Below are positions 1-7,941 of a stretch of 46,431 bases of DNA, piece after piece (within the stretch, counting starts at the first letter, position 1; every line of letters begins with the position of its first letter). Made by a program: the position numbers and the translations under genes. Below the pieces are notes generated by a model. That model did not search any database and was not told the DNA's origin. It worked only from the letters and a program-made list of their open reading frames with translations. The stretch is taken from NCBI GenBank assembly GCA_902591315.1, contig CACJAI010000008.1, positions 1 to 46,431 on the forward strand, in the 5' to 3' direction. Origin of the DNA: an uncultured Alphaproteobacteria bacterium (GTDB taxonomy: Bacteria > Pseudomonadota > Alphaproteobacteria > HIMB59).

Positions 1-213
1 TACATTAAATTTTTGTTCTAAATTCTTGGAATGCAAATGAAGAGTTTTGTTTAACCACCATTGACCAGCATCTCCTGTGGCTTTCTTTTCAATGTCATCA
101 TAAATATAAACAAGTAATGCTGGGGATTTTTGTTTCGATATAAATTCCAGACAAGGATTATCAGTAATCCTAAAGTCTCTTCTCAGCCAATATAAAGTTC
201 TATTTTCGATGAT
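1..213 (-). CDS. phrB: Deoxyribodipyrimidine photolyase family protein, N-terminal fragment
   Basis: The reverse complement reads ...LYWLRRDFRITDNPCLEF... and continues to the window edge in one open frame. This is the N-terminal signature of class I DNA photolyases/cryptochromes (usual form xxWFRRDLRLxDNPAL), followed by a Rossmann-like strand (ALLVYIYDD) and a GDAGQWWLNKTL helix that is also typical of the family. Photolyases use FAD and light to reverse cyclobutane pyrimidine dimers. Only about 70 residues are present; the rest lies left of base 1. The frame is the same as that of the L33 gene, whose TAA (229-231) directly precedes it, and there is no ATG, GTG or TTG between that stop and the conserved motif. 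The best candidates are ATC codons at 211-213 or 208-210, so the start is uncertain. Confidence 0.85.
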   Translation of the reverse strand, partial: MIENRTLYWLRRDFRITDNPCLEFISKQKSPALLVYIYDDIEKKATGDAGQWWLNKTLHLHSKNLEQKFNV

Positions 214-228
214 AAAATAATAACAAAA

Positions 229-423
229 TTATTTACTATGAGGAGGCATTTTCTTTTCCACAAACCAAACATGCTGTTTCAAAACAGGGTCATACTTTCT
301 CTGGCGAAGTTTGTCAGAAACTTTCAATCCTTTAGTGGGTTTACGAACAATATATTTTGTGCCAGTTTCAGGTTTTTCTTCAGGTATTAACTGTTTAAGT
401 TGGTATGTAGACTTTTTAGCCAT
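229..423 (-). CDS. rpmG: 50S ribosomal protein L33
   Basis: A 64-residue basic protein starting MAKKSTYQLKQ. Its C-terminal half, DKLRQRKYDPVLKQHVWFVE, matches the L33 core (E. coli: EKLELKKFDPVVRQHV). L33 is a small protein of the large ribosomal subunit near the E site. The protein lacks the CXXC pairs of zinc-binding L33, so it is the zinc-independent form. It is about nine residues longer than the usual 55, with extra residues in the loop after LIPEEKP and at the C-terminus (MPPHSK). It starts with ATG and sits 52 bp downstream of the trhO stop codon side, on the same strand, with the photolyase frame immediately after its stop. Confidence 0.93.
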   Translation of the reverse strand: MAKKSTYQLKQLIPEEKPETGTKYIVRKPTKGLKVSDKLRQRKYDPVLKQHVWFVEKKMPPHSK

Positions 424-475
424 TGGCGTAAACTAAACTAATTTTGAATTTGGTCAACATTGATATTTAATGAAA

Positions 476-1339
476 TTAAAGAACTTTTTTCCAATGTTCT
501 CGCTTATCTTTGAGAGAACGTCTCTTTTTTTCTGTCATATTATCAAAACAGATGGAACATGAATATCCTTCTTCATATTTAGGAGATTTTCTCTCTCTTG
601 GAGTTAAAGGCATGTTACACCCGTAACAAAGCTTACTCGTACCTTGAGAAAGTTGCTTGTTCAAAGATACTCTGTAGTCAAAAACAAAGCATTCACCCTT
701 CCATGAGTCAGCAGATGTGGTTTCAAAATATTTTAATATTCCTCCTTTAAGTTGATATGTCTCAATACCATATTTTTCCATTAAAGGTCCTGCTTTTTCA
801 CATCTAATACCACCTGTACAATAGATACCAACTTTTTTATTCTGAAATTTTTCTTTGTTATTCTTTATATAATTTTTAAAATCTTTAAATGTTTCAATTT
901 TAGGGTTGATAGCATTTTTATAATGACCAATTTTAAATTCATAATCATTTCTTGTATCAAGAATTTCTACATTTTTATCATTGGCAAATCTATCCCAATC
1001 TCTTGGTTCAATAAACTTAGATTTTTTAATGTCTGAAATTTTTAATCCAAAATCAGATGTAACTATTTCCTTTTTAAGTTTAATTTTAAACTCGTTAAAA
1101 ATTCTTTGGCCTTTAAAGTCTGATAATTTTATATTTTCTTTAGTGACTCCTAAAGACATTAAATAGTCGATAATTTTTTTTTCTAATTTTGAAGAGACTG
1201 CTATTGTACCATTTAAACCTTCCTCACTGACAATAATCGAACCTTTTATTTGTTTTAAAAGAAAGTGTAAATTTAACCTCTCTTTTAATAATCTGGGATT
1301 GGATACGTTAAAGAAACTATAAAACGCAATGACTCTCAT
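476..1339 (-). CDS. trhO: tRNA uridine(34) hydroxylase TrhO (rhodanese-like)
   Basis: 287 residues. The N-terminal acylphosphatase-like domain carries the family motif SEEGLNGTIA (about 38-47). The central rhodanese domain has the active-site loop CTGGIRC (174-180), with Cys174 the presumed catalytic residue. The C-terminal region has two cysteine pairs, CYGC (238-241) and CSIC (261-264), likely a zinc knuckle, and a basic tail. TrhO (YceA family) makes 5-hydroxyuridine at position 34 of certain tRNAs in the cytoplasm using O2. Length and motif order fit the family. It starts with ATG 44 bp after the hemA stop and is probably co-transcribed with hemA on the minus strand. Confidence 0.93.
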   Translation of the reverse strand: MRVIAFYSFFNVSNPRLLKERLNLHFLLKQIKGSIIVSEEGLNGTIAVSSKLEKKIIDYLMSLGVTKENIKLSDFKGQRIFNEFKIKLKKEIVTSDFGLKISDIKKSKFIEPRDWDRFANDKNVEILDTRNDYEFKIGHYKNAINPKIETFKDFKNYIKNNKEKFQNKKVGIYCTGGIRCEKAGPLMEKYGIETYQLKGGILKYFETTSADSWKGECFVFDYRVSLNKQLSQGTSKLCYGCNMPLTPRERKSPKYEEGYSCSICFDNMTEKKRRSLKDKREHWKKVL

Positions 1340-1383
1340 TAGTATGTTTTATAACAAATGTATAGATTGATCAAATAAGGCGT

Positions 1384-2652
1384 TTAAATTACTTTGATTT
1401 TATTAGTAAATTGATTTTCAAATTTAACTAACTGAGGCATAAATTTAAACCAAGCATCTTTCAAAGCTTCTACAAATTTTTCAGTAGACTCTGGATCATG
1501 ACATGGAGTAGGAGTTATTCTTATTCTCTCAGTTCCTTTTGGGACTGTTGGATAATTAATAGGCTGAACATAAACATGGTGCTCATTTAAAAGAAAATCA
1601 CTAATCTCTTTGCACAATTTGCTATCTCCAATTAATACTGGGATTATATGTGAACCTGAGTCTAAAAAAGGAATACCTGCGGTTCGTAGTTCTTTTTTAA
1701 CGAAATCAACATTCTCAAAGAATGAAGATCGAATTTCATCGTTTTTCTTTACTTGTCTAATACTCTCTAGACTTCCAGCAGCTACTGCTGGGCACATGGA
1801 TGTTGTGAAAATAAATCCTTTTGAAAAACTTCTAACAAAATCAATTATTGTCTCAGTCGAGGCTATGTAACCTCCAGCTAGACCAAATGCTTTTGCCAAT
1901 GTTCCATTGATAATATCAATATGCTCAGATAATCCTTTTTGATCTGCTACACCTGCTGCATTGGGACCGTATAAACCTACAGCATGAACTTCATCTAAGT
2001 ATATTAATGCTCCATTATCCTGAGCAACCTGAATAATGTCTTCTAGTGGTGCAAAATCAGCTTCCATTGAATAGACAGACTCCAGGACGATAATTTTTGG
2101 TCGAGAAAAATCTACTCCCTTTAGAATGTCCTTTAGGTGTTTTACATCATTATGACGATAAATAGCTTTTTCTTTTTTACTTGTACGAATTCCTTCTATA
2201 AGTGATGCGTGATTTAGTTCATCACTTAAAACTAAACAATTATCAAAAGCAGATATAATAGACTTTAGTGCAGACTCATTAGCACTATATCCAGAATTAA
2301 ATGCTAGAGCTCTTTCTTTTTTATGTAAGAGTGCGATTTCTTTTTCGAGTTGAATATGGAAATTAGTAGTACCTGATATATTCCTTGTTCCTCCGCTTCC
2401 CGCTCCTAACTTTTCAGCAGCAGATTGCATTGCGGAAATAACTTCTTTGTTCTGGCTCATGCCTAAGTAATCATTTGAACACCAGACATCAATCTCTTCG
2501 GTTTGACCATTACTATGTCTTGTAGCTTTGGGATACTGTCCGGCTTTTCTTTCTATGTTGTTAAATACTCTGTAGTGGCCTTCATCCTTAATTTTATCAA
2601 TTTCAGATTGAAGAGTGCTTAAATAATTAGATTTCCAATTATGATTTTTCAC
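1384..2652 (-). CDS. hemA: 5-aminolevulinate synthase
   Basis: 422 residues; a PLP enzyme of the alpha-oxoamine synthase family that condenses glycine with succinyl-CoA to 5-aminolevulinate, the first step of haem synthesis in alphaproteobacteria. Visible motifs: SNDYLGM (59-65), GSGGTRNISGTT (85-96), DEVHAVGLYGP (220-230, the ALAS form rather than the AKB ligase or serine palmitoyltransferase form) and the PLP lysine in TLAKAFGLAGG (Lys254). The start codon is GTG at 2652-2650; no in-frame ATG gives a better N-terminus. It lies 63 bp downstream of an LLM oxidoreductase and about 1.9 kb from the divergent hemC-J run, so the haem pathway is split over two transcripts. Confidence 0.95.
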   Translation of the reverse strand: MKNHNWKSNYLSTLQSEIDKIKDEGHYRVFNNIERKAGQYPKATRHSNGQTEEIDVWCSNDYLGMSQNKEVISAMQSAAEKLGAGSGGTRNISGTTNFHIQLEKEIALLHKKERALAFNSGYSANESALKSIISAFDNCLVLSDELNHASLIEGIRTSKKEKAIYRHNDVKHLKDILKGVDFSRPKIIVLESVYSMEADFAPLEDIIQVAQDNGALIYLDEVHAVGLYGPNAAGVADQKGLSEHIDIINGTLAKAFGLAGGYIASTETIIDFVRSFSKGFIFTTSMCPAVAAGSLESIRQVKKNDEIRSSFFENVDFVKKELRTAGIPFLDSGSHIIPVLIGDSKLCKEISDFLLNEHHVYVQPINYPTVPKGTERIRITPTPCHDPESTEKFVEALKDAWFKFMPQLVKFENQFTNKIKVI

Positions 2653-2704
2653 AAATATTAATTTATTTTTTACTAATCTAAAAGATACTGCAATAAAGAC
2701 GCAT

Positions 2705-2726
2705 AAAGCCTCTAATTAGGGGCTTT
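2705..2726. terminator. Possible intrinsic terminator hairpin between the LLM gene and hemA
   Basis: The inverted repeat AAAGCCTCTAATTAGGGGCTTT pairs over about nine positions with one G-T wobble and a tiny loop. It overlaps the LLM oxidoreductase stop codon (2716-2718). The T run is better on the plus strand (five T) than on the minus strand (TTTAT), so it may be a weak terminator or a processing site for the minus-strand transcript. Confidence 0.45.
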
Positions 2727-3735
2727 TTGTCCTATTTATCCTAGGAATTACTTCTTTGCCAATCAGTTCAATAGATTTGATTAAATTTTCATGGGTAATA
2801 TCAGCTATATCCATTTGAAATTGGAATCTATCAATGCCTCCAAGGGCTTGACTGTGTCTGATAATCTTTTCAGCGACCTGATCAGGATCGCCTAAAACTA
2901 TAGCTCCTAATGGACCAATTTGATTGTCAAATTGGTCTCTCGTCACAGGACCCCAACCTCTTTCTTTTCCAATTTTTGTGAACATTTTATGATAACCCTC
3001 ATAATACAAATCTATTGCTTCATCCATACTATTTGCGACATATCCCAGTGAATGAAGTCCTACGGAGAGTTTTTCTGGGGGATGTCCTGCTTCTTTACCC
3101 GCCTGTCGATAAATATCTACCAAAGGCCTAAAGCGATGAGTATTGCCTCCAATTATGGCAATCATTAGAGGTAATCCCATTGAACCTGCTCTTGCAAAAG
3201 ATTGAGGTGTGCCACCAACACCTAACCAAATTGGGACAAGGTTTTGAATAGGCCTTGGATAAATAGGTAAATTATTTATCGAAGGTCTAAATTTACCAGA
3301 CCAACTAACAAATTCATTTTCTCTAATTTTTAAAAGCAAACCAAGCTTTTCAATAAACAATTCATCATAATCTTTGAAATCCAAACCAAACAATGGAAAG
3401 GCCTCAGAAAATGATCCTCTACCAGCTACCATTTCTGCTCTACCTCCGGATATCAGATCAAGAGTAGACAAGTTTTGAAATACACGAACAGGATCTGCTG
3501 CGCTTAAAACAGTTACAGCACTTATTAGCTTAATATTTTTTGTTTGTGCTGCAGCTGCAGCTAAAATCATAAATGGTGCTGAGTCTAAAAATTCTTTTCT
3601 ATGATGCTCTCCTATCCCAAATGAATTTAATCCAACTTCATCTGCAAAAATAATTCTATCAATAACATTATTGATGGCTTTAACACTATCTGAGCCCTCT
3701 CTTTTATCTGCAAAACTGTCTATACCGATTTCCAA
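2716..3735 (-). CDS. LLM class flavin-dependent oxidoreductase
   Basis: 339 residues with the luciferase-like (TIM barrel, F420/FMN-dependent) family pattern: MEIGIDSFAD at the start, GLNSFGIGEHHRKEF (about 35-49), LISAVTVLSAADPVRVFQNLSTLD, and SGGRAEMVAGRGSFSEAFPLFG. The region around LVPIWLGVGGTPQSFARAG and AIIGG is also typical. Such enzymes are flavin monooxygenases or reductases of small organic substrates; the substrate cannot be told from sequence. The start is TTG at 3735, only nine bases after the stop of the upstream SDR gene, suggesting one operon. No ATG allows the conserved IGIDSF strand to be kept. Confidence 0.88.
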   Translation of the reverse strand: MEIGIDSFADKREGSDSVKAINNVIDRIIFADEVGLNSFGIGEHHRKEFLDSAPFMILAAAAAQTKNIKLISAVTVLSAADPVRVFQNLSTLDLISGGRAEMVAGRGSFSEAFPLFGLDFKDYDELFIEKLGLLLKIRENEFVSWSGKFRPSINNLPIYPRPIQNLVPIWLGVGGTPQSFARAGSMGLPLMIAIIGGNTHRFRPLVDIYRQAGKEAGHPPEKLSVGLHSLGYVANSMDEAIDLYYEGYHKMFTKIGKERGWGPVTRDQFDNQIGPLGAIVLGDPDQVAEKIIRHSQALGGIDRFQFQMDIADITHENLIKSIELIGKEVIPRINRTKSP

Positions 3736-3744
3736 GGTGTTCTT

Positions 3745-4422
3745 CTAAAATTTTTCAGTGTTTGTTCTAATTTCAATTTCCCATGACCAAGCTTTTTTAT
3801 CCTGTAAATAAAAATTTACGTATTGTTTTGCAATTTCATCAGGGTGTATCATTTGATAATTTCCAACTGGTTCTTTACCTATTCCTCCATCTATGACGAA
3901 ATGACCTATATGAATATTTTGTGGGTGCAGCTCTCTTGCCAAAGATTGTGCTAAGCCTCTCAAACCAAACTTTCCCATAGCAAAAGACGCAGATTTGGCA
4001 AAACCCTTTACACTTGCAGATGATCCAGTGAAAAAAATATTACCTTTTCCTATTTTTAACATTCTTTTTACTGATTCATGCGCTACTAGAAAAGCCCCAA
4101 AACTATTTACTTTTATTGATTGAAGCATTTCATCAGGATCGTATTCAATAAAAGGTTTTACAATTCTAAGAGATGGATTATAGATAACAATTTCTGGAGT
4201 GCCTATAATTGAGTCAGTCTGCAAAAATAAATTTTGAACACTTTTATTTTCCGTTGAGTCACACTTAAAAACTAAAGCGTCGATCTCTTTTTTTAAACTG
4301 TCAAGTTTGTCTATGTTTCTGGCAGCAAGTACGATTTTCATCCCCTTTGAATTAAATGCTCTAGCCAAAGAAGCACTTAAACCTGATCCTGCACCGACAA
4401 TTAAAACTGCTTTTTGTGTCAT
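3745..4422 (-). CDS. SDR family oxidoreductase with Phe in place of the catalytic Tyr
   Basis: 225 residues. The Rossmann nucleotide-binding motif VGAGSGLSASLA (9-20) and the SDR core, including IFFTGSSASVKG (129-140) with the Ser position, are clear. The usual YxxxK is FAMGK (Phe147, Lys151), so the general-acid tyrosine is missing. I recall a bacterial SDR subgroup with a similar FAxxK segment followed by F(A/G)LRGLAQSLARE, so this is probably a lineage trait rather than decay, but activity as a classical dehydrogenase is doubtful. It is the first gene of a probable SDR-LLM operon, divergent from hemC with about 80 bp between. Confidence 0.82.
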   Translation of the reverse strand: MTQKAVLIVGAGSGLSASLARAFNSKGMKIVLAARNIDKLDSLKKEIDALVFKCDSTENKSVQNLFLQTDSIIGTPEIVIYNPSLRIVKPFIEYDPDEMLQSIKVNSFGAFLVAHESVKRMLKIGKGNIFFTGSSASVKGFAKSASFAMGKFGLRGLAQSLARELHPQNIHIGHFVIDGGIGKEPVGNYQMIHPDEIAKQYVNFYLQDKKAWSWEIEIRTNTEKF

Positions 4423-4469
4423 AATTTCAAACGTTATTTAGCTATAACATATTTTGAAATAAGTACATA

Positions 4470-4499
4470 TTGACCAATAAGTCTCGCTTAAATTGTATT
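4470..4499 (+). promoter_or_regulatory. Putative sigma70-type promoter for the hemC-J run
   Basis: TTGACC (4470-4475) and TGTATT (4494-4499) are spaced by 18 bp in the divergent intergenic region upstream of hemC. If used, transcription would start near 4506, which rules out the TTG at 4504 as a translation start and favours ATG 4525 or 4540. The -10 match is only partial. Confidence 0.35.
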
Positions 4500-4539
4500 A
4501 GCGTTGTTTATTTGTTATTTCTTAATGTCATCAATAGTT

Positions 4540-6018
4540 ATGAAAAAAATTGTTTTATTATCAAGAAAAAGTTTTCTCGCTAAAATTCAGACTCACATTG
4601 CGGAAATAGAAATTAATAAAATACAAAAAAATATAATTGATAAACATTACTCATCAAGCGTTGGTGACACGGACATGTCAGCTAAAGCTTGGGAACAACA
4701 TGGATTTGGAATATTTACAAATTCACTCTCAAAAAAATTAATCTTAAAAGATGCAGATGTGGTAGTTCATTCATTCAAAGATCTTCCTGTTAAAAATCTT
4801 AATAAGACTTCTTTTATTTGTCTCAAAAGAGATGATCCAAGAGATGTTATTCTTATTAAAAAGACTTCATTAAATAAAAAAAAATTAGTTATAGGGACAT
4901 CCTCTCCTAGAAGAAAATATTATTTAAAAAAATTAAGAAAGTTTTTACCCTTTGAAGAATTGAAGCCATTCGACATTAGAGGAAACGTACCATCTAGGCT
5001 GGAAAAAATATTAAATTCCTCAAAAGAGGACGGGGTGTTTATGGCTAAAGCTGCTATAGATAGAATTTTTAAATATGGAGAGAAAATTAATAAAAAAGAT
5101 TATAGAAATTTTAAATTGAAATTTAAAAAGTTTGAGAAAATAATTTTACCAATTTCTGAATTTCCTAGTGCGGCAGCACAAGGATGCATTGCTTTGGAAT
5201 ATAGGAGAGATGATCGAAAAACAGAAAAAATATTGAAAAAAATTAATCATTTCCCTTCGTTAGATGATTGTCAAAGAGAGAGAAAATATTTATACAAATG
5301 GGGAGGTGGTTGCAATTTAGATGTAGGTGTAACTATTGAAAATATTCTAAATGAAAAAATCTTATTTGCACTAGGGAAAGATAATCAAACAAAAAAATAT
5401 TTTAAAGAAAAAAAATATCTAAATAATAAAAAAGTTAAAAAAGTTAAAAATATATTTCCTTCAAGCTTATTAAAATATCAAATGTTTCAGAGAAATTTGC
5501 ATGAATTTAATAAAACAGTAAAAAATAAAAATGTTTTGGCCACAAGATCAGAATTTAAAGAGTTTAAATCTTTGAAAAGTGTATCAAATCTTATAACTTC
5601 CGGCGTAAGTTCTTGGAAAAAAATAAGTAAAATGGGCATTCTTGTAAATTCTTCTCTCGATAGTTTTGGTGAAAATTATCGAGAAACTGAAAATTTTTAT
5701 AAAGATAATCAAAAACCTACTTATAAACTTACATATGAAGGAAATATGCTAAATAAAAAATTCCCTGTTATATCACACTATAGTTTAGTCCCTTTGATTA
5801 ATGACGATACGATTGATAATTTGTTTGTAGCGGAGAGTTTTTATTGGATGAGCTTCTCTGCATTTAAATTAGCTATACAACTAAGACCAGAAATACTAAA
5901 TAAGCGTAATTCGTGTGGACCTGGTCAAACGTATCTTCAAATTTCTAAATTTATTCCTAAAAATCGATTAAATGTATATCTTACTTATGATGATTTTAAA
6001 AATTTTGAACTTAAATGA
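4540..6018 (+). CDS. hemC: Hydroxymethylbilane synthase with C-terminal extension (possible uroporphyrinogen-III synthase domain)
   Basis: 492 residues from ATG 4540 (MKKIVLLSRKS, the usual HemC N-terminus); a TTG at 4504 and ATG 4525 are in frame but less likely. The HemC part has VHSFKDLP, GTSSPRR, FDIRGNVPSRLEK, the SAAAQGCIALE segment and the cofactor-binding cysteine in GGGCNLDVG (Cys258). It polymerises four porphobilinogen units into hydroxymethylbilane. A normal HemC is about 310 residues; here a further 160 follow, starting near NVLATRSEF and ending with a GPGQT segment, which loosely recall the start (VLVTRP) and the GPTTA segment of HemD. No separate hemD is seen, so a divergent HemD domain is my inference. 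The gene overlaps hemB by four bases (ATGA). Confidence 0.88.
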   Translation: MKKIVLLSRKSFLAKIQTHIAEIEINKIQKNIIDKHYSSSVGDTDMSAKAWEQHGFGIFTNSLSKKLILKDADVVVHSFKDLPVKNLNKTSFICLKRDDPRDVILIKKTSLNKKKLVIGTSSPRRKYYLKKLRKFLPFEELKPFDIRGNVPSRLEKILNSSKEDGVFMAKAAIDRIFKYGEKINKKDYRNFKLKFKKFEKIILPISEFPSAAAQGCIALEYRRDDRKTEKILKKINHFPSLDDCQRERKYLYKWGGGCNLDVGVTIENILNEKILFALGKDNQTKKYFKEKKYLNNKKVKKVKNIFPSSLLKYQMFQRNLHEFNKTVKNKNVLATRSEFKEFKSLKSVSNLITSGVSSWKKISKMGILVNSSLDSFGENYRETENFYKDNQKPTYKLTYEGNMLNKKFPVISHYSLVPLINDDTIDNLFVAESFYWMSFSAFKLAIQLRPEILNKRNSCGPGQTYLQISKFIPKNRLNVYLTYDDFKNFELK

Positions 6019-6938
6019 TTAAAAATTATTTCCCTATTGATCAGTCTAAATCTCTTAAAAAGAAAATTTTAATTCAACCTTTATTTGTGGATCAAAAGGT
6101 AAAAAATTCAAAGGAAATTAAAGGATTAGGTGATAATAAGAGTTGGTCATCTTCATCTATAATTAAGGCAATTGAAAAGGATTTAAAAAAAGGTATCAAT
6201 AATTTTCTACTTTTTATCGTTCCAAATAAAAAACAAAAAAATCCGGAGGATTTTAGCTTTCACTATGAAGTTATAAGAAAAATTAAAAATTATTTTGGAA
6301 AAGATATAGTTTTACTTATAGATACATGCTTATGCTCAATAACTGTTGATGGGCATTGTGGAGTTACTCATAAAAAATCAATTGATCTTAATAAGACACA
6401 TTACTCTTTAGGATTAGCGGCAAATACATATCTTGAGGCGGGAGCTGATATAATTGCACCAAGTGACATGATGAAAAATACGACTAAATATTTGAGAAAA
6501 ATATTTGTTCAAAATGGTTTTTCAAATTCTCAAATAATGAGTTACTCAACAAAATTTAAAAGTCACTTCTACGGCCCTTTTAGAGATGTTGCAAAATCAT
6601 CACCACAGGGATTTGATCGGTCATCATATCAATTACCTGTCGAAGACAAAGCAAAGGCGATTAAAAGCTCAATTAGTAATGCAGCTCAAGGTGCAAATTA
6701 TTTAATGGTTAAGCCTGGAATGACCTCAATAGATTTAATAAGAGATATAAAAAAGGAGACACTGCTTCCCACGGGTGCGTACCAAGTAAGTGGTGAGTAT
6801 GCTAGTCTACAAATGCTCAGCAAAGCTAAATTTGGCAATTATGTTGATTTGCTCATAGAGTCTTTAACGGTACTCAAAAGAGCTCAAGCAGATTTTATTA
6901 TTACTTATGGAGCTAGAGATATTGCAAAATACCTATAA
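6015..6938 (+). CDS. hemB: Porphobilinogen synthase (5-aminolevulinate dehydratase), zinc-type
   Basis: 307 residues. HemB joins two aminolevulinate molecules into porphobilinogen. The Schiff-base lysines are visible in YSTKFKSHFYGPFRD (Lys180) and LMVKPGM (Lys233), and the C-terminal YQVSGEYA is present. The metal segment is DTCLCSITVDGHCGV, with Cys105, Cys107 and Cys115 in the CxCx7C pattern of zinc enzymes; many alphaproteobacterial HemB proteins have Asp-rich, magnesium-type segments there. The start ATG lies within the hemC stop (ATGA), implying translational coupling. At 307 residues it is slightly shorter than the usual 320-340. Confidence 0.95.
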   Translation: MIKNYFPIDQSKSLKKKILIQPLFVDQKVKNSKEIKGLGDNKSWSSSSIIKAIEKDLKKGINNFLLFIVPNKKQKNPEDFSFHYEVIRKIKNYFGKDIVLLIDTCLCSITVDGHCGVTHKKSIDLNKTHYSLGLAANTYLEAGADIIAPSDMMKNTTKYLRKIFVQNGFSNSQIMSYSTKFKSHFYGPFRDVAKSSPQGFDRSSYQLPVEDKAKAIKSSISNAAQGANYLMVKPGMTSIDLIRDIKKETLLPTGAYQVSGEYASLQMLSKAKFGNYVDLLIESLTVLKRAQADFIITYGARDIAKYL

Positions 6939-7923
6939 CAAAAATTTTTTTAATGCCTTAAATAAAGTTGAACAAAAAATTCCTCCAATTTGGTTTATGA
7001 GACAGGCTGGTCGATATCATCAGCATTACAGAAAATTAAAAGAAAAATATTCTTTTGAACAATTATGTAAAGAGCCTGAGCTTGCTTGTGAGGTAACTCT
7101 TGGACCTATTGTTGAATTCGATTTTGATGCTGCAATATTGTTTAGTGATATTCTTTTTCCTTTAGATTATTTAGGTATGAGTTTGAAGTTTAATCCTGGA
7201 CCAATATTTGAAAAAAATTTAAGTTCAAAAATGATATCCGAATTTAATATTGATGAATTTGAAAGTTTTATAGATTTTCAGAATATATCTCTAAAACATA
7301 TTAGAAATGAACTTTCAAATGATAAATCCTTAATTGGATTTACTGGTGGACCTGTAACCTTATACCATTTTGCAACAAGGAATAATCCTGTATCACAAAC
7401 ACTATTTCAACAAACCCTGCCCGTTTTAGAAATGTTAATACAAAAAAATATACAAATTCAGTTACAAAATGACATTGATTTGTTAATGATATTTGATACT
7501 GAAGCTAATAAACTAAATGATAAGGATTTTGATGAATTCGTTATTCCTTTTTTAGTTAAAATTTCAAATAGTTATCCAAATAAAATTGGATATTTCACTA
7601 AAGAAATTTCTCAAACTAAATTTAATAAATTACAAAATTTAAAAAATTTAAAACTTACAGTTTTAGGAACTAATTTGGAGGTTTTCACTGAATTACCAAA
7701 GACACATTTATCTTTACAGGGGAATTTTTCAAATGATTTATTAGCTATGGAGGACACTAAATCCTTTTCTGATTATATTGATAAATATATTGAGGAATGC
7801 TTACAAAGTGAGTCATCTCATAGATCTGGGTGGATTGCTAGCCTCGATCACGGTGTAAAAAAAACTACTCCTGAGGCTAATGTTCATTTATTCATAGAAA
7901 AGATAAGAACTAAGTTATCATAA
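6907..7923 (+). CDS. hemE: Uroporphyrinogen decarboxylase
   Basis: 338 residues. The family signature PIWFMRQAGRYHQHYR lies near residues 27-42, followed by VEFDFDAAILFSDILFPLDYLGM, with the catalytic Asp in SDILFP. The enzyme removes four acetate carboxylates from uroporphyrinogen III to give coproporphyrinogen III in the cytoplasm. The ATG at 6907 overlaps the end of hemB by 32 bases, the largest overlap in the run; no later ATG keeps the conserved N-terminus. Nothing in it looks degenerate. Confidence 0.95.
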   Translation: MELEILQNTYNKNFFNALNKVEQKIPPIWFMRQAGRYHQHYRKLKEKYSFEQLCKEPELACEVTLGPIVEFDFDAAILFSDILFPLDYLGMSLKFNPGPIFEKNLSSKMISEFNIDEFESFIDFQNISLKHIRNELSNDKSLIGFTGGPVTLYHFATRNNPVSQTLFQQTLPVLEMLIQKNIQIQLQNDIDLLMIFDTEANKLNDKDFDEFVIPFLVKISNSYPNKIGYFTKEISQTKFNKLQNLKNLKLTVLGTNLEVFTELPKTHLSLQGNFSNDLLAMEDTKSFSDYIDKYIEECLQSESSHRSGWIASLDHGVKKTTPEANVHLFIEKIRTKLS

Positions 7924-7941
7924 AAATCGTAATGTTTTTCA

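Noticed and set aside
4504-4539. Earlier starts for hemC (TTG 4504, ATG 4525).
   Set aside because: The family N-terminus begins at MKKIVLLSRKS (ATG 4540), and a putative promoter would place the transcript start near 4506.
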